A stretch of 64,000 nt of DNA, taken from NCBI GenBank assembly GCA_964034945.1, contig OZ035961.1:4198001-4262000 (forward strand). The letters are read 5' to 3'. The translations under genes were made by a program, and so were the position numbers. Shown piece after piece: positions 11,645 through 22,135 of the stretch. Within the stretch, counting starts at the first letter, position 1. Every line of letters starts with the position of its first letter. The DNA is from Chrysopilus asiliformis (Eukaryota; Arthropoda; Insecta; Diptera; Rhagionidae). The notes under the pieces were generated by a model. It saw nothing but the letters and a program-made list of their open reading frames with translations, ran no database searches and had not been told where the DNA came from.

Positions 11645-12970
11645 CTGAAACTATAAAAAAAATTAATTGTTTTGATCATAGGTCGGATAAAAATGCTTTC
11701 GGGCATAACTCTTCAAATAAATTTACAATATTAGTTACATCGAATTTATATAGTTTCGTCAAAACAGCATTCATTTTCAATTTTCACTCATGACTCATAC
11801 ATTTTACTAGGAAAGTTTAATTTCATTTTGGCTTTAATTAACAGTTTGTATAACAAATAAAATAAATAAAGAACTAAGCGATTGGTTTTAAGGGCTCTAG
11901 GCATTTGGAAATGTTACTAAATATTATTTGAAATATTTGTTTGTACTAAAATTTGCCGCTGGCATTTTATTCTGAATAGAATATATAAAATATTAAATAA
12001 ATTTCTGACATTGGAATTTGATTTGGTAATGTATTAAATGTTATGATTTACATAGCTGTCAAAACAAAATAGTTTTACTACTAGAACTAATTAGTTTCCA
12101 TTTTCCGAACATAAACAGTTATGCTGAAGGCTATACAAGGTCATTGGGTCGGGAAATTCAAAAAAAAAAACCCCGGAGTTTATCGATAATTCCTAGTACG
12201 GTGACCTCTTTTGAACGACCGGAACGCTCTTCTCCACCCCCTTAAACAAATAGTTTAATCGAATCTTTCTCTTATTGACTGATAGTCATATTTATCATTT
12301 TTCAAAGTGTCTCTGGTTTGCATAGAATATTATCCTAGCACTAAAACGCTTCCGACAATAAACATAAAAATAAAATGGGGAAAAATTAATTTTGTAAAAT
12401 GTCGGAGGTCAGTAATGTGCAAATAAACCAAATGAAAATTACAATTGTGCATATTTTGAATTGTCTTTCTATATACAATAGTTATACAACAATTAAAGTT
12501 ACTGCCATCTTCCTATCATACTTCCTCGTAGATACATCTATCTACGAAAGAAACACTTAGCTAAAAGCATTTTTACGTTTCTTGAAATTAAGTACAAGTG
12601 CTTCTCCATTTCCTCTTCGCGTTTTAATGTCCTGATTTCTTAGCCATTCCTTTGCTTGGCTACGATTTCAGTACTTATTCGGGTTTCTATATTTGCCACA
12701 GTGAAAGAAGCCATTTCCTGTAACACATCGCTATTCGAAGTCACCACTTGACCTTACTCAATTCGCCAATCCTAACCAAAGTGGAAAGTAGCCGCCACTT
12801 CATATTATGAAATACACAAAAATGCATTTTTTTGGCCACGAAGATTTATGTTTATTCATAACTAAACGTTAACCCTAGACAGCTGACCTCCGTCGATTCG
12901 ATAAACACAAAATAGAAATTTTCCAGGGTTTTTTTTTATTTTTGCATTGAGTGTCATTATTTCAACTATC
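11645..12970. other. no firm gene; decayed coding-like patch near 12.6-12.8 kb
   Basis: Mostly AT-rich. On the minus strand between about 12,570 and 12,800, open stretches in two frames adjoin each other as if a frameshift separated them. They include peptide words such as EMASFTVANIETR and KEWLRNQDIKT. No family is recognised and no gene is called. Confidence 0.3.
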
Positions 12971-13145
12971 TAAAGGCCTGTGTCCACATGGAAGTTTATT
13001 TGCAGAAGTCGCTTCTAGAAGAGATTTCTGGTGTCACAACTTCTGGAAGTTCACTTGCAGTTAGTGTTTCCACGGGAAAAACTTCCAGAAGTCTCTGCTA
13101 GAAGCAACTTCTGCAAATAAACTTCCATGTGGACACAGGTCTTTA
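12971..13145. mobile_element. 175-bp MITE, copy 1 (Harbinger-like)
   Basis: Long inverted ends of about 50 bp begin AGGCCTGTGTCCACATGGAA. Almost the same 174-bp element recurs at 36,291-36,464 in opposite orientation. That copy is flanked by TAA on both sides, a 3-bp duplication typical of PIF/Harbinger MITEs; here the flanks are TAA and TTA. Several TTCNNGAA palindromes (TTCTAGAA, TTCTGGAA, TTCCAGAA) lie inside. Confidence 0.9.
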
Positions 13146-13238
13146 CCGAGTGTCTTTAAGATATGCTCAGTTGACTTAGAGTTGTACTGGATGAATGTTT
13201 ATGGAAGCTGACGAATTATGAGTAATGCCTAGTTTATA

Positions 13239-13594
13239 TTAGGTTGGTTGCCAGCTGCTAGTCAACATTAGCTGGTATGATTCCAGCTGATTTTGGCATT
13301 AGCAAATAAATAGTTGGAAACTTCTAACTTTTTGTCCGCATTCGCGCTTGTAGGATATCTAAAATACCGACGGCAAATAAATTTAGTAACAGTCTCTGGA
13401 ATTATCAAATTTTAGACCAAAAAAATCGCGTTTTAATTTTTGCCAGCTTTAATTTTTTGCCAGCTTTAATTTTTTGCCAGCTTTAATTTTTTGCTAGCTT
13501 TAATTTTTTGCCAGCTTTAATTTTGTGCTGGTAATTTTAAGTGCAAAAAGTTTACAAGTTGCTGACCGATAAGCAACTAGCAACCAGCCTAATT
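13239..13594. mobile_element. ~355-bp MITE with internal tandem repeat
   Basis: The left end reads TATTAGGTTGGTTGCCAGCT, and the reverse complement of the right end reads AATTAGGCTGGTTGCTAGTT, giving an imperfect inverted repeat of about 25 bp. The interior contains the 17-bp tandem array listed separately. The target duplication is uncertain. Confidence 0.65.
13431..13530. repeat. 17-bp tandem repeat inside MITE
   Basis: Five to six copies of a 17-bp unit (GCCAGCTTTAATTTTTT). GCCAGC or its variant GCTAGC starts at 13,442, 13,459, 13,476, 13,493 and 13,510. The units share GCCAGC with the terminal region of the surrounding element, suggesting expansion from it. Confidence 0.9.
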
Positions 13595-14193
13595 TCAACT
13601 AGCCATAATGCTTCGTATGTTCGTCGTTTCGACGGAAATTAATCTTTAAGACCTATTTTCGAAGTTTAGTATTCTAGGGTTAAAAATGAGCTGCTTGTGA
13701 TTTTATGAAAGCACACAGTTTTTGAAATTCGCGCCACAATCAAAAATACCTTTTATATTTTTTTCATAAATTTTATTCTTTAATCTAATTGACTAGAATC
13801 TGGACCCGTTTGTTGCTAGGTTAAAATATTCTAAAAACTTAGATTTTAGAGATGCCGAAGGTAATATCTAGCGCAATCACAGTCTCATGTAAATAATTTG
13901 CAAAAATTAAGGAAAATTTCGCAGTCGTTTTAAAATTTATTGAGTATAGGTACTCTACAGACCTTAAAGGCCGAGAAGTTCCAATGGGGTACTCTACTTA
14001 TTAATAGCTGCATAGAGAAAAATCCAAATAGGAATAAATTTCCCATTTTTGGTGGAATTGCCCTTTTGTTTGCAAATAATTACCAGAAATAATATCATTG
14101 TCTCGTATATTTCTATTTTTTGTAGGAATATGTCATATTATTTCTTTCCGTGTGATTTTTGATTTCAATGTACAGAAGATAGTTCTTATAAGT
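13595..14193. other. non-coding AT-rich sequence
   Basis: No gene supported. Bases about 14,015-14,155 may be another old TIR element (left AGAGAAAAATCC, right ATTTCTTTCCGTGTG), but the ends match poorly. Confidence 0.4.
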
Positions 14194-14316
14194 GGCTGTT
14201 CATAAAATAAGTCAAGCTAATCTTCGGCCTTTAAAACCCCCGATCCTCTCCACCCCCTGTCCATCTTCGCCGTACACCTCCCCCCTTAAAGTGTAACGTA
14301 TTTTATGGACAGTCCC
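14194..14316. mobile_element. MITE of the GTCCATAAAATACGT family, copy 1
   Basis: Inverted ends: the left reads GGCTGTTCATAAAATAAGTC and the reverse complement of the right reads GGACTGTCCATAAAATACGT. The interior is C-rich. Related ends occur at 18,933-19,077 and 31,803-31,912, so this is a small multi-copy family in the window. Confidence 0.7.
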
Positions 14317-15724
14317 TAAAACCTAAATTTTAAGAATCTCAGTCCGGTCTTCAAAACTCTGGACAAAGAGAAAGATTGCAATTTGCTTGAATTTGTGCCA
14401 AAACATGTCATAAAAAGCTAATTGTTATTGCAGAAAATTTCACATAATTAATTTGAAAGATTCTACAAAAGTATAGAACTTTTTTTTGTACGAAATAATT
14501 ATTTTTAGAACTTTGTAAATATTCCAATTAGATTTTAGATCAAAATCACTTTCATGATATGAAAATAAAAATAAATACTATAACAAAGCACTAACCCAGA
14601 TTAGAGGATGTAACTCCATTCTGTGTTCATTCCATCAAAATAACGCAAATAATTTTAATCGGGCTATAAAATGATGCTAACCATCCAGTCGAAATGTGCA
14701 CATATTTCAAAATGTGGGTCAGCATAACATAATGGATACGAACAAGTTTCATATCATAAATTATTTATTTAGATTGGAAGAAAGTTTCTGCTTGTGCATA
14801 GATCATCTCCATGTTTCGTATTATCCGACAGTAGCACATCTTTTCTGGTCTGTATACAAATTTTCAACATAAAAATGATTTTTCCCTAAAGAAAACTGCA
14901 ACATAATCTTAAAAATGATTCCATTTCTCATTCTTTTAAGATTTTAGCGTACAAAAAACATAAATACCACAAAAGATTGTAAAAACCCCACCGGATAAGG
15001 TATTTTTATTTTTGAAATTCACATTACGATGGTTAGCATAACAATTTGTTTGAGACAAATTTTTTCATGAACTTTTTATTAAGCTGATGGTTTTAATCTG
15101 AATAATTTGTTGGAAAATTTAGATTATGATTGATTCATAAAATTACTTAATTTTGAATTTTATGAAGGTCTGACACATTATTCCGCGAATTTTATTCTGA
15201 GACACCTAATTCATGTTTCCCAACCGTTTAATAAATTCAAATTTTGACCAATTTTTTGTGAATTTATGTTGCATAAAATTTTTGAAATTAATTGTGAATA
15301 AATTTCGACAAGAAATTAAAGAAAAAATTGCAAAAGGGTCCTAAGAAGATAAATTTTTTTTTATGTATTTCTAATTCCAATTAAAAAATCCTTGCCCAAA
15401 TCAAAATTTTCGTTAAGAGGTCGTCAATCATGTTCAGGTCAACTATAAAAGATAAATTAAACTTCTCGATTCCTTAGACTTGAAGAGCCTGTTTTCTGTT
15501 CCAAGATTTAGTTCCTTTATTTTCTGTGGGTGTATTTGATTTGTCGAACAAAGTTAGATAAATTGTCACAAACACCTTGATTCACCTACTCTTATTTGAA
15601 TAGTCCTCTGTTCTTGACTATTCATATGAATGTCTATATTTATGTTTGTTCTGTTATTTTGTAACCTAACAATGTTATTATTATCTCAATCAAATATTTA
15701 GATAACCAAACCGAGTAGTAAAAA
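14317..15724. other. non-coding AT-rich sequence
   Basis: No gene, element end or RNA gene recognised. Confidence 0.5.
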
Positions 15725-15811
15725 AATAGTAGGTCCTATTATCCTGAATTAATATTTATGTATAAAATAGTATTATATATTTATTTATATTAATAGTTTT
15801 ATACATACATA

Positions 15812-16553
15812 AAGGGTGTTTTTTTAAACGTGTGGTTTCAAAGAAGAAATAAAATGCATATAATTTAATGTTATGGCCAAGAGTTTAGCTTTATTATAAA
15901 GATAAGGGTTTGCCATTATGTTTTAAAAATGATTTCGGGCAAGTGGCCGCCGCGGCTGGCTCGAATAAATTCGAGCCGAGATGTCAGCAATAACGCGCCG
16001 AATATTCTCTTCCAAGGCGTCAATCGTCTCGCGCTTATCTGCGTAGACAAGCGACTTCACATAACCCCACAAAAAATAGTCCAGCGGTGTTAAATCGCAC
16101 GATCTTGGAGGCCACGCCACAGGCCCACGATGCGAGATAATGCGCTCACCAAAAGTTTCCTTCAATAAATTGATTGTTTCGTTCGCTGTATGGCATGTAG
16201 CGCCGTCTTGTTGGAACCAAAGATCGTCCACATCAACATCCTCCAATTCAGACACGAAAAAGTCATTAATCATGGCTCTATAGCGTTCCCCATTGACTGT
16301 AACATTATGGCCGGCTTCATTTTTGAAGAAATATGGACCAATGATTCCCTCTGCCCATAGAGCACACCAAACAGTGACTTTTTGAGGATGTAACGGTGTC
16401 TGAAGAATGGCTTGTGGATTACCATCCCTCCAAATGCGACAATTTTGCTTATTGACGTAAACTGAGCATAAATCAAGTGACAACTGTCAAAAAGACCAAC
16501 TCCGAAAAAAGTAGTGCCAGATTGAAAACCACACGTCTAAAAAAAACACCCTT
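15812..16553 (-). mobile_element. rosa-type (DD41D) Tc1/mariner element, internally deleted
   Basis: Length is 742 bp, flanked by TA (15,810-15,811 and 16,554-16,555). The inverted ends of about 28 bp begin AAGGGTGTTTTTTT and continue into ACGTGTGGTTTTC with small differences. Only the C-terminal half of a transposase remains, so this is a non-autonomous deletion derivative. Confidence 0.88.
15923..16483 (-). pseudogene. transposase fragment, DD41D (rosa) family
   Basis: A 186-residue frame encodes the C-terminal catalytic half of a Tc1/mariner-superfamily transposase. Visible motifs are VNKQNCRIWRDGNPQ, FQQDGATCHTA (second catalytic Asp) and PPRSCDLTPLDYFLWGYVK (third catalytic Asp). Exactly 41 residues separate these two Asp, matching the DD41D rosa group. 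The first catalytic Asp and the whole DNA-binding half are missing. The segment before VNKQN (SLDLCSVY) looks shifted out of frame at the deletion junction, so the formal ATG is not a true start. The element keeps both ends, and the fragment should be inactive. Confidence 0.9.
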
Positions 16554-16583
16554 TATTAATTCAGGATAATAGGACCTACTATT

Positions 16584-17500
16584 TAGAAAAAAAAAAAAAC
16601 CAATGAAGCAAAAAATGTAGAAAATTTTGTTTTTTTAAATTTTATTGTAGTTTATGCATTTTTTCCCAAAAGCGCATAATTTTCGAGAAATTTTCAAAAA
16701 ACTGAGTTTTTCCAAATATGAAGAAGCTTCCATATGAAGAATTTGAAGAAGCTTCAACTTCGCACAAAATTAATAACAATCAGAAATCTATATTTTGAAA
16801 TTTCCAAATTCTGAGAGAAAAAAATCGGATCAAGTGCGAGGAAATCCCGAAATGAAACAATTTTTCTCCAACCCACTATCAGATTCTTCAAAGAAAATAT
16901 CCAAAACCAAGAGCCCTAAAAACGTGCAAAGTGCTGATGGGACCAAGTGCAATGCAAAAGTTAAGCTTTTAATCGAATCCGGTGAAAACCCTTACTTAAC
17001 TACAGAATAGGGAAAAGGGATGAACTTTTTCTTATCGCATTTTGTACGTTTTTTTTTTTGTTGTTGGTTTTGTTTTTTTGGTGCTTTATCGGGGGCATGT
17101 CCATCGAAAAAAAGGGGATTACAACTCAATAGTATTTGCTATGCTTTTCACCGAATTTATCTCCCTATAGAGAGGCCATTGCAAAAGCAGGAGAGACCTT
17201 ATGGTTTAGGGCATATAAAAATGAGATCTCATTTATTGGCCATGAAAGTAAATCATCCAAACGAGCCATTCGGTTTTATGTGCAGCGAGCTCAATTTTAC
17301 TCCAGCTAATATGCCTCGAAATGGAACGTTAATGTTTTATGAAGACGAAAAAGAAGTAAAATTTTTCCTTCTACAATTTTTTTTGCCTCTAATATTCTTG
17401 TATGCTTCACAGTTTCTACCCTCTTCAATGTACGTTTTTTTGCGCTTTGCCTCATCGTTTGTTGGCCATGAGGTCGAGCCACGAGGGTATATCTAGGTCT
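16584..17500. other. no firm gene; two chance-length open frames
   Basis: Plus-strand frames at 16,795-17,010 (71 codons, Lys/Ser-rich) and 17,020-17,496 (158 codons, hydrophobic ends) are open, but they show no recognisable domain, promoter or codon pattern. The second starts inside T-rich sequence. I leave both uncalled. Confidence 0.4.
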
Positions 17501-18079
17501 TAGGGCGGATTAAGCTAGTGAATGTGTTTATTTGATATGGAATATACCCCGTTTAATATAATCCTTCCTTTCTTAGTGTTGGAAGGCCCTCGTTTTACTT
17601 CTGGTATTATACGTTCGGAAGTTATTACTGTCGTATAATACAAAAAAAGCTTATATTAGACTTAAGCCCAAGCATTCACCGAAGACTTTATTTTTTCAAT
17701 GCATGAAAAAAAAAATGTCTATACTAGTTTCTATTACAAATTTCCATCCAGATTTATAAAATTTCGATGTTGCTACCTACTACTTTTTACCAGTTTCCAA
17801 CATGAAATCCTATGAAATCCTGTTTCCGTGATGTAAGGAAGAAACCGATTCAGCGCAATTAGATGTTGATGGGAATTTTCTGTCAATTTTTGATAAAGCC
17901 ATTCAAATTTTTGCTAAAATGCAGTAAAATTCAACTCTGTACCCCTGTTTTTTCTGGAAATCCGGGGCACACCACAAAAGAAAATATAAAAAAATTTGTG
18001 TATAAAATATTTATAAGGAAAAAATTAAACCAGTGTGCCGCGGCGGAGGACTGCTCTATATAATATACATACATATAGC
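17501..18079. other. non-coding AT-rich sequence
   Basis: Nothing recognised. Confidence 0.5.
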
Positions 18080-18620
18080 AATATATTAGATTTAGTATAC
18101 CGTTTGTAACACATCGAACCAATCTCGGACACAAAAATGAACTAAACCAGGGCTGGAATCATGTATCTCGACGCGTCTCTGTCTTTCGACTTCGACGCAG
18201 CTTTTGACTCTTGACTTCGCCATATCAGCAGCTTCAAATTTCCTGGAGTGACAGTCAGAACCACGTTTCGATTCATAGTGACGATTCCGCGAAATTTCAA
18301 TCTGCAGATGTGGCGAAGTCCAGAGTTAAAAGCTGCGTCGAAGTCGAAAGACAGAGACGCGTCGGAATACATGATTGGTGTCCTGGGTGTTAGGGATGAG
18401 AAAAGAGTTTGATTTCCATATGTCCGTCTGTCTGTCTGTCCGTCTGACTGTATGCCCGTCTGCCTATCCGGGAACACCATAACTTTCGAAAAGATTGAGC
18501 TAGAGACTTGAAATTTTCTATAGTTACGTTTCTCGCAAATGGCTAAGCTAAGTTCTTAAACGGGCCATTCCATCCTTCCTCCCCCATACAAATAAAACAG
18601 TTTTTTTGCAATTTTCTCGA
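18080..18620 (+). repeat. interspersed repeat family C, copy 1, with nested foldback
   Basis: Shares an ordered set of words with copies near 44.06-44.52 kb and 51.59-51.98 kb: ACCGTTTGTAACRCATCGAA, a GTCTGTCC microsatellite, GGGAACACCAT and GAGCTAGAGACTTGAAATTTT. It also resembles family A in layout. It is interrupted by the 240-bp foldback at 18,147-18,387. The class of the parent element is unknown. Confidence 0.75.
18147..18387. mobile_element. 240-bp foldback element nested in repeat C
   Basis: Two arms of about 75 bp are inverted copies of each other: both contain AATCATGTAT, then GACGCGTCTCTGTCTTTCGA, then CTTCGACGCAGCTTTT. It is inserted at a CCAGG site; the parent repeat resumes as GGGTGTTAGGGATG, which matches copy 3 (CCAGGGTATTTGGGATG). 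The open frames on both strands here come from the foldback. Confidence 0.88.
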
Positions 18621-18932
18621 AAACGGTGAGTCGTATTGAAAAACCTATAAAGGTAAAATCTGTTTAGAATATGATTTATCATTACCGTTCCATTTTGTGA
18701 TAGCTACAATAGCTACAATCTAACGCATTAACTCTTCATTTTTTTGTAAAATTGTATAAAAATACCCGCATCAGCAAAAAAAATCACGCTATGTAAAAGT
18801 TGGCTACGCTGTGTCTAATCAATTTCGCCAGCTTAAAAACAAGCAACTTGCTTCTAATCTACTACTAAGTTATGAGAGGTGTTTTATTTGATTTCTTCGT
18901 CAGAACGCTTATAAATCTGAAAATTGGTCGAA
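18621..18932. other. non-coding sequence
   Basis: May be the tail of repeat C (ends with phrases like CTCGAAAACGGTGAGTCGTA). No gene. Confidence 0.45.
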
Positions 18933-19077
18933 GGCGGTCCATAAAATACGTCACGTAATTTTTAACCTTTTCGAACCCGTTTTTCTCTCGTCGCGCTCTA
19001 TCGCCATTTTTTGTATCGGATGTACTAGCGAAGACCACCAGCCCCCGTAAAGTTCTGACATTTTTATGGGCAGCCTG
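18933..19077. mobile_element. MITE of the GTCCATAAAATACGT family, copy 2
   Basis: The left end is GGCGGTCCATAAAATACGTC; the right end, in reverse complement, reads CAGGCTGCCCATAAAAATGTC. The interior is GC-richer than its surroundings. Confidence 0.65.
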
Positions 19078-21837
19078 TAGAAAACGCGTACATTTAAGAA
19101 AAATGTCTGCGAACTTTTTAGTCTTTTCTCTACTTTAAAGTTGTATCTAGAAAAAGAGCACAATTACTAAAAACAAATGAGTACAAAAAAAATTATGCAT
19201 TTTCAAGTTGGGATTTTTTTTTTAAATTTCCTCTACGTTTGTTGTTAGAAAGTCGTGGATTTTTTTTTAAATTCTATTTTCTTAGCTTATTTTTCATAAA
19301 TCAACATGGATTTTACACGAATAAACTTTGACAGCTCCTAAGACCCAGACGACTGATTTATCGAGATCATGTTTCACCCTTATTTGTATATTCAATTTTT
19401 TATTATATGGGCAAAATTTATGGTATAACATTAAGCACTCGTTCAAGCTCTTCGGAAAATTTATTTTGTGCCGGCATGATTTACGAACAGCATCTTAAAC
19501 CTACCGACAGTTCAAACTCAACATATATGTAATTACTTTATAAAAAGAGAGCACATAGGAAATATAAAATGCAAAGGGACTCCTGGAAAAAATGGGTAGT
19601 GGAGATATTTTTTTTTTCAAGGTTCATTTGGTATTCTATTTAAACTTTTCTTCAGAATTTCTATGAAATCCCAAAAATATCTTTGAAAATGCTTAAGTGA
19701 TGTTTTGACATTGTTATGCAACTTTCTATAAATATATATTTTTAAACTTTCTAACAAGATTAGACTCTATAAGAATGCAAAAGTTTTCTTAGAATCGCAG
19801 AGGAAAATATTGATTTTCTATTTTCTAAGTTTTATAAATTGTATAATGAATACCCGTCGTGGTGCGATTGTTGAATACACCTCAATTCATTCGAGTGAAA
19901 CATACCAGAATTAAAATTAAATGGCTCCCAAAAGTGATAGAATGAAAGTTGCCAACTAAATGAGAAAATTTGTGGCTTTCATAGGACTTCGACTAGATTT
20001 CCTAGAGTAACATAAAATTTTCTTTTTTGCCTATTTTAATACACACACAGTATTACAATTAATTACACGTAAATACATTCAAAATCACAACACAACAACA
20101 ACAACAACAATATAAACAACAGCAATATTTAGCAACAAACCAAATAGCGCCGAACAACCAATTTATTATTTATAAAATTAATAAATTGGCTACTTGTTTT
20201 CATTAGAGGTTCATTACTTTTTTCACTGTGGCTTCTACACAGTATATTACACAATTTTATAAAACGTCTCCGAAGTGTAATATTTTTTACCCTAAGTTGT
20301 GTCTCTTGAGATAGCTTTACGTCGGCGATGAACAAAAGTTGCAAAACAGAATTTCTAACATCAGACAAACAGTGTAGGTACGACGTATCCGAGCAGCTTC
20401 ACAGAAACAGACACAATGTAAGACAGTTTTTCTGAATTAAAAACTTTTTGAACACAAGTATAGAAAAACAGGAGGGATCTTGGGGTCATGGAGTATGACT
20501 ATAGGGTCGCTTCAATGTTGGGTAAATTTTCTTGGAAAAATGTTTAGGTAAAAATCAAGCGAAACCAACAAAAAAAAATTCAATAAGAAGAAATTTGAAG
20601 TAAACTTTTGATGATCGCGATAAAGAAAATGGCCAGAAGAATTGAAGCGTTTATGAAACATGCATCAAAATATATTTTTTTTATTTATTAATATTACACA
20701 GTTCGCAACATACCTAAAGGCAATACATATAATGATGATATAACACATTTGACTTCTGTCACGACGAAGGAAATTTTATCAGAAAAAATGCTGATAGAAA
20801 TTGAATTTTAAAGAAATATAATTCTTACAATTACCTCACAATTTTTTTTTTTCATTTTTTTTACAATAAAAAAAAGTTTTTAGGAGCTGTTAATAAAATT
20901 TTCGGCCTTTCGTACCCACATTTCGGCCTTCGTAATGTTTTTTTTTGCACTTTTTTTTATATGGCTTTTAGTACCGCCATGACGATACCGCAGATCCTCC
21001 TTCGCCTCTATTTATAAATAGCCTCTTACTAATAAAATTTTATTACTCACAATTTTTGTTTAATTTTTTTTACAATCAAAACACATGTTCCGATATAAGC
21101 ATATTAAATTTCTGATTGGTTGTTTTCGTTTTTTAAGTTTCTAATAAGGTGGGAAGAATTTATATTATGCAATGGGGGTCGAAAGTATCAATCAAATTTG
21201 ACGTCTACAAATTACTTGTAAGGAAGTCAGGGAAATTTCCGGCATTCTCAAGTGATGAATCTATTTAGGGGTCGGTACATGACACATCGATTAACTTTCT
21301 TTGGTTTTTTCAAGGGTGAAAAAATATGTAAAATATCTGTGTCTGTTCCCCCAATTTGGTTAATAAGACACAATGTTTGATAAATGCTCGTTTGAATACT
21401 GCTTTGTGTCAGTCATAATATAATTTATTAACTTATAGGTAACTTAAAGCTATTTTTTTTAAATTTTGGATTAATTAAATGTGATGTTTTCTCGTATTTT
21501 GTGGACACCCATTCCACTGGCGTTTTCCATTGTCCTTGGAGTAGAACTCCAGCTGTAGCAACGGCTTGGTGCCACTGTTGCAAGGATCTTATTTAGATAA
21601 TCACATACAAAAATTACGATTAATTCCAAAGCATGGACAATTTTCTCACACTTGGCATTGCCCCCCTCTCTTCTTGTAAGCCCCTCTTCTGCTATTTATG
21701 TCAACGGGAAACGTCCCAGTTAACAAAAATGTTTGTTTATTTTTATTTAAACGCAAACCTGTTTGACAAGTAATAAACGTGTTTAGCCTGAGAAGCCAGG
21801 AGAAGGAACATAACACAAACTATAATATTCAAAACTA
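19078..21837. other. non-coding sequence with a CAA microsatellite
   Basis: No gene supported. A CAA/ACA microsatellite lies at about 20,087-20,110. A patch at 20,885-21,030 (CTGTTAATAAAATTTTCGGC) may be a decayed relative of the GTCCATAAAATACGT family. Confidence 0.45.
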
Positions 21838-22135
21838 GCTTGCATACCCGTCGTTGCCGCGGATGATCTATGTTGGAGCTAAACTTCAGGCCAATCGGTT
21901 CAGTAGTTTCCCCGTGAAAGAGTAACATAGCGCAAAAACTAAGTTTCGAAATCACTTAACCCCCTCTCCTTACTCCCCCCACCCCTCGCGATACTTTTCC
22001 GTATGCCTATGTTGGAACCAGAACTACCACAGACACTCATGCCAAATTTCAAGTCAATCGGTTCAGCCGTTTTTGCGTGAAAGAGGAACAGACAGACAGA
22101 CAGACACCAATTAGTATGATGTTGAGCCAAACGTT
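21838..22135 (+). repeat. interspersed repeat with GACA tract
   Basis: Reads like the 3' region of a common insect mobile element. Features seen are CTTGCATACCCGTCGTTGCC at the start, two rounds of CAATCGGTTCAG followed by a GTGAAAGAG word, and a GACAGACAGACAGAC run at about 22,089-22,105. A fold-repeat within the element (CTATGTTGGA twice) is visible. The class, RTE-type retroelement tail or Helitron-like, cannot be settled from sequence alone. Confidence 0.55.

Larger units (their letters stand above)
15725..16583. mobile_element. palindromic MITE interrupted by a rosa-type element
   Basis: The two outer arms, 15,725-15,754 and 16,554-16,583, are perfect 30-bp inverted copies of each other (beginning AATAGTAGGTCCTATTATCC). 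Without the inner element and one copy of its TA duplication, the host sequence is an AT-rich palindromic unit of about 115 bp. TA lies outside the right arm, and TA plus a few As outside the left arm, in keeping with a TA-inserting MITE. The identity of the arms argues for a fairly recent element. Confidence 0.85.

Noticed and set aside
17020..17496. 158-codon plus-strand frame with hydrophobic ends
   Set aside because: No recognisable domain, promoter or homology cue; begins in a T-rich run that gives Phe/Cys by composition. The hydrophobic C-terminal part also lies in T-rich sequence.
18142..18480. 112-codon minus-strand frame
   Set aside because: Produced by the 240-bp foldback and the GTCT microsatellite.
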